DNA from: Streptomyces solicavernae
Lineage (GTDB): Bacteria; Actinomycetota; Actinomycetes; Streptomycetales; Streptomycetaceae
Assembly (NCBI RefSeq): GCF_029968095.1
Contig: NZ_JASCIR010000002.1
Span: 310,001-374,000 of the forward strand
Reading direction: 5' to 3'
DNA length: 64,000 nucleotides
Within the stretch, counting starts at the first letter, position 1. Every line of letters starts with the position of its first letter. The notes below the pieces were generated by a model. The model was not told the DNA's origin. It saw only the letters and a list, made by a program, of their open reading frames with translations, and did not search any database. Shown here piece by piece: positions 17,553-26,039 of this stretch. A program made the translations under genes and the position numbers.

Positions 17553-20117
17553 GTGCACAGAAACAGGCTCAGACTGCGCAACAAGCTCGCCCTGCTCACC
17601 GGCACCTTCCTGGCGACGGCGTCCTTGACGCTCGCCGCGCCCGCCCTCCCCGCCGCCGCCGTACCGGACGCGCCCACCTCGGGCGTCGAACCCGTGGCCG
17701 ACCAGGGCGAGCAGAAGGGCGAGCAGAAGGGCGAGCAGAGGGGCGAGCAGAAGGCCGAGCAGAAGGCCGAGCAGAAGGGCAAGAAGCCCAAGGCCGAGGA
17801 CTTTCAGCAGGTCACCCTCGCCAAGGGCGAGCCCGAGATGGGCGAGCCCATGACCCTCGACGTGCTGCCGGACAACTCCGTCCTGCACACCTCCCGCGAC
17901 GGCACCCTGCGCCTCACCGACCCCACCGGCACCACCAAGGTCGCCGGGAAGATACCCGTCTACTCGCACGACGAGGAGGGCCTCCAGGGCATCGGCGTAG
18001 ACCCGAACTTCGCCCAGAACCGGGCCATTTACCTCTACTACGCCCCGCCCCTGGAGACCCCCGCCGGTGACGCGCCCAACGAGGGCACCGCCGAGGACTT
18101 CGCCAAGTTCGACGGGGTGAACCGGCTCTCCCGCTTCGTCCTCAAGGAGGACGGCACCCTCGACGCGGCCAGCGAGAAGAAGGTCCTTGACGTCCCCGCC
18201 GACCGCGGCATCTGCTGCCACGTCGGCGGCGACATCGACTTCGACAAGGACGGCAACCTCTACCTGTCGACCGGCGACGACTCCAACCCCTTCGCCTCCG
18301 ACGGCTTCACGCCCATCGACGAGCGCGCGAACCGCAACCCGGCCTACGACGCGCAGCGGACCTCCGGCAACACCAACGACCTGCGCGGCAAGATCCTCCG
18401 CATCAAGGTCGCCGACGACGGCTCGTACACCATCCCCGACGGCAACCTCTTCGAACCCGGCACCGAGAAGACCCGCCCCGAGATCTACGCGATGGGCTTC
18501 CGCAACCCGTTCCGGATGAGCGTCGACAAGCCGACCGGCACGGTCTACGTCGGCGACTACGGCCCCGACTCCGGCACTGCCGACCCGGGGCGCGGCCCCG
18601 CAGGCCAGGTCGAGTTCGCCCGCGTCACCGAGCCCGGCAACTACGGCTGGCCGTACTGCACCGGCAAGAACGACGCGTACGTCGACTACAACTTCGCCGA
18701 CCAGACCTCCGGCGCGGCCTTCGACTGCGCCGCCCCCAAGAACGAGTCGCCGCACAACACCGGCCTCACCGACCTGCCGCCCGCCCAGGAGGCCTGGATT
18801 CCGTACGACGGCGGCAGCGTCCCCGAGTTCGGCACCGGCTCCGAGTCCCCGATGGGCGGCCCGGTCTACCGCTACGACGCGAACTCCGACTCGAAGGTGA
18901 AGTTCCCCGAGGCCTACGACGGCAACTTCTTCGCCGGTGAGTTCGGCCGCCGCTGGATCAAGCGGATCGACGCGGACACGGGCGGCGCCGTGCAGTCCAT
19001 CAACGACTTCCCCTGGACCGGCACACAGGTCATGGACATGGACTTCGGGCCCGACGGCGCCCTCTACGTCCTCGACTACGGCACCGGCTACTTCAACGGC
19101 GACGAGAACTCCGCGCTCTACCGGATCGAGAACGCCACCGGCGGCCACTCGCCCGTCGTCGAGGCCGACGCCGACGTCACCAGCGGCCAGACCCCGCTGG
19201 AGGTGCAGTTCAAGGCCGACGCCACCGACGCCGACGGCGACAAGCTCACGTACAGCTGGGACTTCGGCGACGGCGCCACGTCCACCGAGCAGAACCCCAC
19301 GCACACCTTCGAGAAGAACGGCGTCTACGCCGCCACCGTCACCGCGAAGGACAAGACCGGCCGCACCGGCTCGGCCAGCGCTCACATCACCGTCGGCAAC
19401 ACCGCGCCGACCGTGAAGCTCGAACTGCCCGCCGACGGGCAGCTGTTCACCTTCGGCGACAAGGTGCCCTTCAAGGTCACCGTCACCGACCCGGAGGACG
19501 GCACCATCGACTGCTCCAAGGTCAAGGTCACGCACATCCTCGGCCACGACAGCCACGGCCACCCGGTGACCTCCGCCAACGGCTGCGAGGGCACCATCCA
19601 GACCTCCGCCGACGGCGAGCACGACCCGAACGCCAACATCTTCGGGGTCTTCGACGCCGAGTACACCGACCAGGGCGCGAACGGCCAGCCCGCGCTGACC
19701 ACCCACGACCAGAACGTCGTCCAGCCCAAGCACCGGCAGGGCGAGCACTTCGACGACCAGCAGGGCGTGTCCGTGGTCAGCCATGACGCGGCCCACGGCG
19801 GCAAGGCCGTCGGCGACATCAACAACGGCGACTGGATCTCCTTCAAGCCGTACGTCCTCGGCAACGCCACCCAGTTCACCGCCCGCGTCGCCTCCGCCGG
19901 AGCGGGCGGCACCCTCGAAGTCCGCGCCGGAGCCGCCGACGGCAAGCTCCTCGGCACCGCCAAGGTCGACCCGACCGGCGGCTGGGAGACGTACGCCGAC
20001 GTGACCGCCGGCCTCAGCGGCGCCCCGGCCGGGACCACCACGCTCTTCCTGGTCTTCAAGGGTGAGGGCACGGGCGCCCTGTTCGACGTCGACGACTTCA
20101 CCTTCACCACCGGCTGA
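17553..20117 (+). CDS. Secreted PQQ-type glucose/sorbosone dehydrogenase-like protein with PKD and carbohydrate-binding domains
   Basis: An 854-aa exported protein. A Sec signal peptide (about 1-37) is followed by a charged repeat of GEQK/AEQK units (about 49-79). A six-bladed beta-propeller GSDH domain (about 85-520) has EEGLQGIGVDPNF, GICCHVGGDIDFDKDGNLY and PNGLNYGWPY-like EPGNYGWPYCTG. A PKD domain follows (about 530-615, YSWDFGDGATSTEQNPTHTF), and the C-terminus is CBM6-like (about 740-854, GDWISFKPY). GSDH proteins oxidise sugar hydroxyls outside the cell. The GTG at 17553 follows CGGAGG. It pairs with the ThuA/DUF1080 gene 30 nt downstream. Confidence 0.87.
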   Translation: MHRNRLRLRNKLALLTGTFLATASLTLAAPALPAAAVPDAPTSGVEPVADQGEQKGEQKGEQRGEQKAEQKAEQKGKKPKAEDFQQVTLAKGEPEMGEPMTLDVLPDNSVLHTSRDGTLRLTDPTGTTKVAGKIPVYSHDEEGLQGIGVDPNFAQNRAIYLYYAPPLETPAGDAPNEGTAEDFAKFDGVNRLSRFVLKEDGTLDAASEKKVLDVPADRGICCHVGGDIDFDKDGNLYLSTGDDSNPFASDGFTPIDERANRNPAYDAQRTSGNTNDLRGKILRIKVADDGSYTIPDGNLFEPGTEKTRPEIYAMGFRNPFRMSVDKPTGTVYVGDYGPDSGTADPGRGPAGQVEFARVTEPGNYGWPYCTGKNDAYVDYNFADQTSGAAFDCAAPKNESPHNTGLTDLPPAQEAWIPYDGGSVPEFGTGSESPMGGPVYRYDANSDSKVKFPEAYDGNFFAGEFGRRWIKRIDADTGGAVQSINDFPWTGTQVMDMDFGPDGALYVLDYGTGYFNGDENSALYRIENATGGHSPVVEADADVTSGQTPLEVQFKADATDADGDKLTYSWDFGDGATSTEQNPTHTFEKNGVYAATVTAKDKTGRTGSASAHITVGNTAPTVKLELPADGQLFTFGDKVPFKVTVTDPEDGTIDCSKVKVTHILGHDSHGHPVTSANGCEGTIQTSADGEHDPNANIFGVFDAEYTDQGANGQPALTTHDQNVVQPKHRQGEHFDDQQGVSVVSHDAAHGGKAVGDINNGDWISFKPYVLGNATQFTARVASAGAGGTLEVRAGAADGKLLGTAKVDPTGGWETYADVTAGLSGAPAGTTTLFLVFKGEGTGALFDVDDFTFTTG

Positions 20118-20147
20118 CCCACCGAGCAGAGAAAGGGAGTGACCGCA

Positions 20148-21506
20148 ATGCGCACAAGAGCCCGACTGCTCACCGTCACCGCGACGGCGGCCCTGCTCAT
20201 CGGCTGCGTGTCCGGACCGGCAGCTTCCAGGCCCGCCCCTGACGGCAAGCCGGACAAGCCCGGCAAGGACGGCGAGAGCGTTCTCGTCTTCTCCAAGACG
20301 GCCGGCTTCCGCCACGACTCCATCCCCGAAGGCATCGCCGCCGTCAAGGACCTCGGCGCCGCGAACGGCTTCACCGTCGACGCCACCGAGGACGCCGGCG
20401 CCTTCACGCCCGGCAACCTCGCCAAGTACGACGCCGTCGTCTGGCTCTCCACCACCGGCGACGTCCTCAACGACACCCAGCAGGCCGCCTTCGAGAAGTA
20501 CATCAAGAGCGGCGGCGGCTACGTGGGCGTCCACGCCGCCGCCGACACCGAGTACGACTGGCCCTTCTACGGCGAACTCGCGGGCGCCTACTTCCAGTCC
20601 CACCCGCACATCCAGCCCGCGAAGGTCGACGTGGAGGACCACGCCCACCCGGCGACCGCCCACCTCGGCCAGGTCTGGGACCGCACCGACGAGTGGTACA
20701 ACTACCGCTCCAACCCGCGCGACCGCGCCCGCGTCCTGGCCTCCCTCGACGAGTCCTCGTACACCGGCGGCACCATGAACGGCGATCACCCGATCGCCTG
20801 GTGCCAGGAGTTCGACGGAGGCCGCTCCTTCTACACCGGCGGCGGCCACACCAAGGAGTCGTACGCCGAACCCGCCTTCAAGCAGCACCTGTTGGGCGGC
20901 ATCCGCTACGCCACCGGCGCCGCCAACGCCGACTGCCGACCCGAACAGGGCTACACCAGGCTCTTCGACGGCACCTCCCTGGACGGCTGGAAGCAGGCGG
21001 GCCCCGGCTCCTTCGAGCTGAAGGACGGCACGCTCACGACTGTCGGTGGCATGGGCATGCTCTGGTACGCGGCCAAGGAGTTCGGCTCGTACTCCCTGAA
21101 GCTCGACTGGAAGATGTCCGGGGACGACAACTCCGGGATCTTCATCGGCTTCCCGCCCTCCGACGACCCCTGGTCGGCGGTGAACAACGGCTACGAGATC
21201 CAGATCGACGCCACCGACGTCCCGGAGAAGACCACCGGCTCGGTGTACGGCTTCCAGTCCGCCGACATCGAGGCCCGCGACCGGGCCCTCAACCCGCCGG
21301 GGGAGTGGAACACCTACGAACTCCGCGTCGAGGGCGAGCACCTGCAGATCTGGCTCAACGGCGTGAAGATCAACGACTACACCAACACCGATCCGGCACG
21401 GAGCCTGGCCCAGGGACACATCGGCATCCAGAACCACGGAGACGGCGACGACGTGTCGTTCCGCGACATCCGGGTGAAGGAACTCGCCGACGGGTCCGGC
21501 GGCTGA
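20148..21506 (+). CDS. ThuA domain plus 3-keto-disaccharide hydrolase (DUF1080) lipoprotein
   Basis: A 452-aa protein. The signal peptide ends in a lipobox LIGC (Cys about 21). Residues about 45-265 are a ThuA glutamine-amidotransferase-like domain (VLVFSKTAGFRHDSIPEG, GGGYVGVHAAAD). Residues about 270-450 are a DUF1080 concanavalin-like domain (LFDGTSLDGWKQAG, DNSGIFIGFP, LQIWLNGVKINDY). ThuA acts in 3-keto-trehalose pathways and DUF1080 proteins are described as 3-keto-glycoside hydrolases, so the two may work together at the cell surface. The ATG at 20148 is chosen over a GTG at 20139 because the AAGGGA ribosome site would touch that GTG. Confidence 0.87.
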   Translation: MRTRARLLTVTATAALLIGCVSGPAASRPAPDGKPDKPGKDGESVLVFSKTAGFRHDSIPEGIAAVKDLGAANGFTVDATEDAGAFTPGNLAKYDAVVWLSTTGDVLNDTQQAAFEKYIKSGGGYVGVHAAADTEYDWPFYGELAGAYFQSHPHIQPAKVDVEDHAHPATAHLGQVWDRTDEWYNYRSNPRDRARVLASLDESSYTGGTMNGDHPIAWCQEFDGGRSFYTGGGHTKESYAEPAFKQHLLGGIRYATGAANADCRPEQGYTRLFDGTSLDGWKQAGPGSFELKDGTLTTVGGMGMLWYAAKEFGSYSLKLDWKMSGDDNSGIFIGFPPSDDPWSAVNNGYEIQIDATDVPEKTTGSVYGFQSADIEARDRALNPPGEWNTYELRVEGEHLQIWLNGVKINDYTNTDPARSLAQGHIGIQNHGDGDDVSFRDIRVKELADGSGG

Positions 21507-21523
21507 CGGCCCCGTCCCAGCAC

Positions 21524-21550
21524 GCCCGCGCCCGCCTCCCGGGCGCGGGC
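21524..21550 (+). terminator. Hairpin after the ThuA/DUF1080 gene
   Basis: GCCCGCGCCCG and CGGGCGCGGGC form an 11-bp perfect stem with a 5-nt loop, 18 nt after the stop. It may end the sugar operon or attenuate the ebo operon that starts 72 nt later. Confidence 0.6.
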
Positions 21551-21560
21551 CAGCGAACGG

Positions 21561-21594
21561 CGGCGGGCGGGGGACGCCGGACCTCCGCCCGCCG
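21561..21594 (+). terminator. Second hairpin immediately before the ebo operon
   Basis: CGGCGGGCGG (21561-21570) pairs with CCGCCCGCCG (21585-21594). It sits 28 nt before the first ebo gene, close to the ribosome site, so it could be a terminator or a leader structure. Confidence 0.45.
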
Positions 21595-21621
21595 TCTCCA
21601 CCCATCCAAGGAGGCTGTGCC

Positions 21622-22788
21622 GTGACCCGTGCCGTGACCCCTGCCGTGACGACCCCTGCCGTGACTCCTTCGTCCACTCCTGATCCCTCCTACGGCGTCT
21701 GGTTGATCGGCGCCCGCGGCTCGGTCGCCACCACGGCGGTCGCGGGAAGTGCGGCGGTGACCGCCGGACTCCACCCGGCGACCGGCATGGTGACGGAAAC
21801 ACCTCCCTTCACCGAGGCCGGCCTGCCACCCCTCGGCTCCCTCGTCTTCGGCGGACACGACACGGTCGAGTGCCCGCTGCCCAAACGCGCCGAACACCTC
21901 GCCGCCGGGGGAGTGCTGCCGCACGGACTCCCCTCGGCGGTACGCGCCGAACTCGCCGCCGCCGACGCCGAGATCAGGCCCGGCGGTCCGGTGAGTGGCG
22001 ATGCGCGGCCGGACGACGAGCTGGTGGCCGCGTTCGCCGCCGACATCAGTGACTTCACCCGCCGCCGCGGCCTCGCCCGCACGGTGGTCGTCAACGTCGC
22101 CTCCACCGAACCCGCTCCGGACGACCATGAGTTGCGGCTCCCTGCCAGCTCCCTGTACGCCGCGGCCGCCCTCCGCGCCGGCTGCCCCTACGTCAACTTC
22201 ACCCCCTCCACCGGCCTCCACCACCCTTCGCTTGCCGCTGCCGCCGCCTCGTCGCGCATTCCTTACGCCGGGCGTGACGGCAAGACCGGCCAGACCCTGC
22301 TCCGCGCCGTGCTCGCGCCGATGTTCCTGCAGCGCGCCCTCGACGTCCGCGCCTGGTCCGGCACGAACCTGCTCGGCGGCGGCGACGGCGCCGCCCTCGC
22401 CGACCCCGCCGCGGCCGCCGCCAAGAACGCGGGCAAGGAACGCGTCCTCGCCGACGTCCTCGGCACCGCCCCGCAGGGCGAGGTCCACATCGACGACGTA
22501 CCTGCGCTCGGCGACTGGAAGACCGCCTGGGACCACATCGCCTTCGACGGCTTCCTCGGCTCCCGCATGGTCCTCCAGACCATCTGGCAGGGCTGCGACT
22601 CGGCCCTCGCCGCGCCTCTCGTCCTCGACCTGGCCCGCCTCCTCGCCCGCGCCGCCGACCTCGGACTCAGCGGCCCCCGCCCGGAGCTGGGCTTCTACTT
22701 CAAGGACCCGGACGGCCACACCTCCGCCCTCGGCGAGCAGTACGCCGAACTCCTCGCGTTCGCCTCGCGGCTGGGGGAGCGGAAGTGA
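21622..22788 (+). CDS. Inositol-3-phosphate synthase (Ino1) family protein, first gene of the ebo-type operon
   Basis: A 388-aa protein. It has the NAD-binding start GVWLIGARGSVATTAV, VNVASTEP, and the family core segment DGKTGQTLLRAVLAPMFLQ followed by SGTNLLGGGDG. Ino1 converts glucose 6-phosphate to inositol 3-phosphate by oxidation, aldol cyclisation and reduction. In ebo clusters of other phyla a sugar-phosphate cyclase of the dehydroquinate-synthase type (EboD) is found; this gene may fill that role here (inference). The GTG start at 21622 follows AAGGAGG, but the first 15 codons are a repeat with several in-frame GTGAC starts. Its stop overlaps the next start. Confidence 0.82.
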   Translation: MTRAVTPAVTTPAVTPSSTPDPSYGVWLIGARGSVATTAVAGSAAVTAGLHPATGMVTETPPFTEAGLPPLGSLVFGGHDTVECPLPKRAEHLAAGGVLPHGLPSAVRAELAAADAEIRPGGPVSGDARPDDELVAAFAADISDFTRRRGLARTVVVNVASTEPAPDDHELRLPASSLYAAAALRAGCPYVNFTPSTGLHHPSLAAAAASSRIPYAGRDGKTGQTLLRAVLAPMFLQRALDVRAWSGTNLLGGGDGAALADPAAAAAKNAGKERVLADVLGTAPQGEVHIDDVPALGDWKTAWDHIAFDGFLGSRMVLQTIWQGCDSALAAPLVLDLARLLARAADLGLSGPRPELGFYFKDPDGHTSALGEQYAELLAFASRLGERK

Positions 22789-24287
22789 AGGGGCAGGACG
22801 CGGGCGGCGTGCCGCCGTCGACCCGCGTGTGGACCCGCTCGTTGGCCCGCCCGTGGACCCGCTCGATGGCCCGCTCGTCGACGTGCTTGTCGATCCGGCC
22901 GTCGATCCGGCCGTCGATCTGGCCGTCGACCGGCCAGTCGCCCCGGCCTCCGCTCGGCCGCGCGCGCGACTGGGCCGAACTCCTGCGCATCTCGGCCCTG
23001 TTCACCGTCCCCGGCGACGCCCTTGCCGGCGCCGCCGCCATCGGCGTCCGCCCCAACACCCACACACTCGCCGCCATCGGTTCCTCCCTCTGCCTGTACG
23101 AGGCCGGCATGGCCCTCAACGACTGGGCGGACCACGCCGAGGACGCCGTCGAACGCCCCCACCGCCCGCTGCCCTCCGGCCGGATCCCCCGCGGCGCCGC
23201 CCTCGCCGCCGCCGGCGCCCTGACCGCCACCGGCCTCGGCCTCGCCGCCCGCGCGGGCCGCCCCGCCCTGACGGTGGCGGGCCTCCTCGCCGGGTCGGTC
23301 TGGGCGTACGACCTGAAGCTCAAGCACACCGCCGCCGGCCCGGCCACCATGGCCACGGCCCGGGGCCTGGACCTTTTGCTGGGGGCTGTGGCTTCGGGGG
23401 CTGGGGCTGTTGGGTCGGGGGCTGGGGCTGGGGCTGGGGCTGGGGCTCGGGCTGTTGGGGTTGTTGGGGCTGGGGCCCGGGCAGTTGGGCCGGGGGCTGG
23501 GGCTCGGGCCGGGGCTGTGAGTTTGGGTGTTGGTGGTGGGGTGGGTTCTGGTGCCGAGGCTGTGGGGTCGGAGGTCGCGGCCGGTGCCGGTGCCGGTTCT
23601 GGTGCAGGGGCGCGGGCTGTTTGCGGTGCTGTTCGGTGTGCCTTGCCCTCGTCCGTCGTCCTCGCCGCCCACACCCTCGCCGTCACGACCGTCTCCCGCC
23701 GCGAGGCCCAGGGCGGCTCTTCACTGACGCCGCTCGCCGCGTTGGCCGCAACTGCGTTGCTGGGGCGGGTTGTCGGGTCACCCCGTTGGGGAGGGGGTGT
23801 CGCCGCGGGAGTGGGTTCCGTCGCGGGAGTGGGTTCCGGCAGTGGCGTGGGTTCTGGTGCTGTCGGTGGGGGTGCGGGTTTCAGCGGGGGTGTGGCTGTC
23901 GGCGGGGGTGTGGCTGCCTCCGGAGCCTCAGCCGGGCCTGCGCCGGGCGGCCTCCGCTCGTCCGTTCCCGGCCGCGCCACCCTCCCGACCACCGTCCGCC
24001 TCCCCGGCCCCGCTGCCCTCGGCCTGCCCGGCCCGGCCTCCGTCCGGCTCGCCCCGCACCACCTGCTCGGTGCGGCGTACGTGGCCACGGCTGCCCGGCC
24101 CCTGTTCCACGCCGTCCTCAACCCCTCACCCCAACTCACCCAACGCGCCGTCGGCGGCGGCATCCGCGCCATGATTCCCCTCCAGTCCGCTCTCGCCGCG
24201 CGTGCCGGCTCCCTCGGCACGGCCCTCGCCACCGCGGCTCTCGCCCCCGTCGCCCGGCGGATGGCCAGGCGGGTGAGCGCCACATGA
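22785..24287 (+). CDS. eboC: EboC-like UbiA family prenyltransferase with large repeat insertions
   Basis: A 500-aa membrane protein. The UbiA motif is ALNDWADHAEDAVERPHRPL with PSGRI following (about 110-135), giving the Asp pairs that bind Mg-diphosphate. The C-terminal RAVGGGIRAMIPLQSAL also looks conserved. Ordinary UbiA proteins are near 300 aa. The excess comes from a repeat-derived N-terminus (about 1-55) and two Gly/Ala/Val/Ser low-complexity blocks (about 205-286 and 327-422). The GTG start overlaps the upstream stop. UbiA enzymes transfer prenyl groups in the membrane; EboC's substrate is unknown. Whether the inserted form folds is an open question. Confidence 0.78.
   Translation: MKGQDAGGVPPSTRVWTRSLARPWTRSMARSSTCLSIRPSIRPSIWPSTGQSPRPPLGRARDWAELLRISALFTVPGDALAGAAAIGVRPNTHTLAAIGSSLCLYEAGMALNDWADHAEDAVERPHRPLPSGRIPRGAALAAAGALTATGLGLAARAGRPALTVAGLLAGSVWAYDLKLKHTAAGPATMATARGLDLLLGAVASGAGAVGSGAGAGAGAGARAVGVVGAGARAVGPGAGARAGAVSLGVGGGVGSGAEAVGSEVAAGAGAGSGAGARAVCGAVRCALPSSVVLAAHTLAVTTVSRREAQGGSSLTPLAALAATALLGRVVGSPRWGGGVAAGVGSVAGVGSGSGVGSGAVGGGAGFSGGVAVGGGVAASGASAGPAPGGLRSSVPGRATLPTTVRLPGPAALGLPGPASVRLAPHHLLGAAYVATAARPLFHAVLNPSPQLTQRAVGGGIRAMIPLQSALAARAGSLGTALATAALAPVARRMARRVSAT
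22815..22935 (+). repeat. Repeat-derived N-terminus of EboC
   Basis: Units close to GTGGACCCGCTCG and GTCGATCCGGCC recur many times at the 5' end of eboC. They encode TRSLARPWTRSMARS and SIRPSIRPSIW in the used frame. The conserved protein appears to begin only at RARDWAELLRISALF (about residue 59). Confidence 0.75.
23391..23640 (+). repeat. G-rich repeat block 1 in eboC with G-quadruplex motif
   Basis: The coding strand switches from C-rich to G-rich. It contains runs of four or five G separated by CT (for example 23417-23447, five consecutive runs). It encodes GAGAG-type peptide. The density of G-runs meets the usual pattern for a G-quadruplex on the non-template strand. Confidence 0.85.
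23765..23935 (+). repeat. G-rich repeat block 2 in eboC
   Basis: Imperfect copies of GTGGGTTCCGTCGCGGGA-like units encode VGSVAGVGSGSGVGSG and related low-complexity peptide. Composition resembles block 1 and differs from the surrounding C-rich coding strand. Confidence 0.75.
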
Positions 24288-24484
24288 ACCTCCGCCCGCC
24301 CGGGGCTTCCCCTACATCTGCCGCCTTCACCAGTTCCCCCGCATCTGCCGCCTTCACCAGTTCCCCCACATCCGCCGGTTCCCTTGCATCCGCCGGTTCC
24401 CCCGCATCCGTCGCTCCCTCAGCCCCTCTCGCCCTCCTCGGGCACACCTCCTTCCCCTCCGGCAGCAAGGCGGTGCCCTCATGA
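24284..24484 (+). CDS. 66-codon repeat-rich ORF linking eboC to the next gene; coding status uncertain
   Basis: The ORF starts at an ATG overlapping the eboC stop (ATGA) and ends at a TGA overlapping the next gene's ATG (ATGA). It encodes a Ser/Ala/Pro/Thr peptide built from repeats such as TSAAFTSSP and ASAGSPAS. Its first bases, CATGAACCTCCGC, nearly match those of the next gene, CATGACCCTCCGC. This suggests a repeat expansion that duplicated the start and left a coupling ORF behind. No domain or family is recognised. Confidence 0.4.
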   Translation: MNLRPPGASPTSAAFTSSPASAAFTSSPTSAGSLASAGSPASVAPSAPLALLGHTSFPSGSKAVPS

Positions 24485-25413
24485 CCCTCCGCTTCGGCTA
24501 CGGCACCAACGGCCTCACCGACCTCCGTCTCGACGACGCCCTCGGCCTCCTCGCCGACCTCGGCTACGACGGCCTCGGCCTGACCCTCGACCACATGCAC
24601 CTGGATCCCCTCGCCCCCGACCTGGCCGAACGCACCCGTCACCTCACGCGCCGCCTCGACCAGCTCGGCCTCTCGGTGACCGTTGAGACCGGCGCACGCT
24701 ACGTCCTCGACCGCCGCCGCAAACACGGCCCCTCCCTGCTCGACCCCGACCCGGACGGGCGCGCCGCACGCGTCCAACTGCTCCTGCGTGCCCTCCAGGT
24801 CGCGGCCGACCTGGGCGCTCACGCCGTGCACTGCTTCAGCGGCACCCTGCCCCCGGGCACCGACGCCGAGACCGGCTGGAAGCGCCTCGCCGAGGCCATG
24901 GCGCCGGTCGTCACCGCCGCCACCGAGGCCGACGTGCCGCTCGCCGTGGAACCCGAGCCGGGCCATCTGCTCGCCCGCCTGGCCGACTTCCACCGGCTGC
25001 GCCGCGACCTCGGTGACCCGGCCGCCCTCGGCCTCACCCTGGACATCGGGCACTGCCAATGTCTGGAACCCGTGCCGCCCGCAGCCTGCGTCACCGCGGC
25101 CGCCCCGTGGCTACGCCACGTCCAGATCGAAGACATGCGCCGCGGCGTCCACGAACACCTCCCTTTCGGTACCGGCGAGATCGACTTCCCGCCCGTCCTC
25201 GATGCCCTCGCCGCCACCGGCTACCAGGGCCTGACCGTCGTGGAACTGCCCCGCCACTCCCACGCCGGTCCCCAACTCGCCGAAGAATCCCTCCTTTTCC
25301 TCCGCCGCACCGCCGCCACCGCCAACCCCGTCCCCGCGTCCACCCACCCGACCAGGTCCAGGACCACGGCCTCGCCCCTCACCTTCGTACCGGGACAAGG
25401 AGGACCCCAGTGA
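24481..25413 (+). CDS. Sugar phosphate isomerase/epimerase-type TIM barrel in the ebo operon
   Basis: A 310-aa xylose-isomerase-like TIM barrel. Likely metal ligands lie in LAVEPEPGHLLARL (Glu), LGLTLDIGHCQCLE (Asp, His), RHVQIEDMRRGVHEHLPF (Glu, Asp, His) and VVELPRHSH (Glu). ebo operons typically include a protein of this fold. Start and stop both overlap neighbours in ATGA/GTGA form. The last 35 residues are Thr/Pro/Ser-rich and probably disordered. The substrate is unknown. Confidence 0.82.
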   Translation: MTLRFGYGTNGLTDLRLDDALGLLADLGYDGLGLTLDHMHLDPLAPDLAERTRHLTRRLDQLGLSVTVETGARYVLDRRRKHGPSLLDPDPDGRAARVQLLLRALQVAADLGAHAVHCFSGTLPPGTDAETGWKRLAEAMAPVVTAATEADVPLAVEPEPGHLLARLADFHRLRRDLGDPAALGLTLDIGHCQCLEPVPPAACVTAAAPWLRHVQIEDMRRGVHEHLPFGTGEIDFPPVLDALAATGYQGLTVVELPRHSHAGPQLAEESLLFLRRTAATANPVPASTHPTRSRTTASPLTFVPGQGGPQ

Positions 25414-26039
25414 CCGACAGCGCCGCCGCACTCCGCGCCGCCCTCGACGACACGTCCCGCGCCTGGCTCGACCGCGCCCTGGACCAGGCCACGAGCCACG
25501 CCAAGTCCTCCGACTCCACTCAAGGCCCGACCCCGCCCTGGGAGTTGCGGTTCGCCGAGGCCGGGCGTCGCTGCGGCGCCGCCCTCGCCGACCCGGCCCG
25601 GCAAGTTCTCCTGCAGGCCGCCGAGGCCGGTCCGGCCACCGTGACCCGGCTCTACCGGCAGGGCACCGCCGACGAACGCCGAGCCGTCCTCCTCTCGTTG
25701 CCCCATCTCGTCCACGGCCCGCAGGCCCTGCCCCTGACCGAGGACGCCCTGCGCACCAACGACCCCCGTCTGGTCGCCGCCGCCGTCGGCCCGTACGCCG
25801 CCGCACACCTGGACGCCCACGGCTGGCGGCACGCGATCCTCAAGTGCCTGTTCATCGGCGTCCCGGTCGCTGCCGCCGCCCACCTGGACGTACGGGCCCG
25901 GGGCGACGCCGAACTCGCCCGCATGCTCGACGACTACGCCGCCGAACGCTCCGCCGCCGGCCGCTCCGTTCCCGACGATCTCCACCGCGTCCGCACGCTC
26001 GCCCTGGCCGACGCCGAGCCGTCCCGCAAGGAGTCCTGA
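25410..26039 (+). CDS. eboA: EboA domain protein
   Basis: A 209-aa soluble, alpha-helical protein recognised as EboA from its position and composition. It has an N-terminal helical part with PWELRFAEAGRRCG, then RRAVLLSLPHLV, LRTNDPRLVAAAVGPYAA and the segment HGWRHAILKCLFIGVPV, which resembles the EboA end region. No catalytic motif is evident. In cyanobacteria the ebo cluster is needed to move a scytonemin precursor to the periplasm; EboA's own role is unknown. The GTG start (AAGGAGG upstream) overlaps the previous stop. Confidence 0.75.
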   Translation: MTDSAAALRAALDDTSRAWLDRALDQATSHAKSSDSTQGPTPPWELRFAEAGRRCGAALADPARQVLLQAAEAGPATVTRLYRQGTADERRAVLLSLPHLVHGPQALPLTEDALRTNDPRLVAAAVGPYAAAHLDAHGWRHAILKCLFIGVPVAAAAHLDVRARGDAELARMLDDYAAERSAAGRSVPDDLHRVRTLALADAEPSRKES

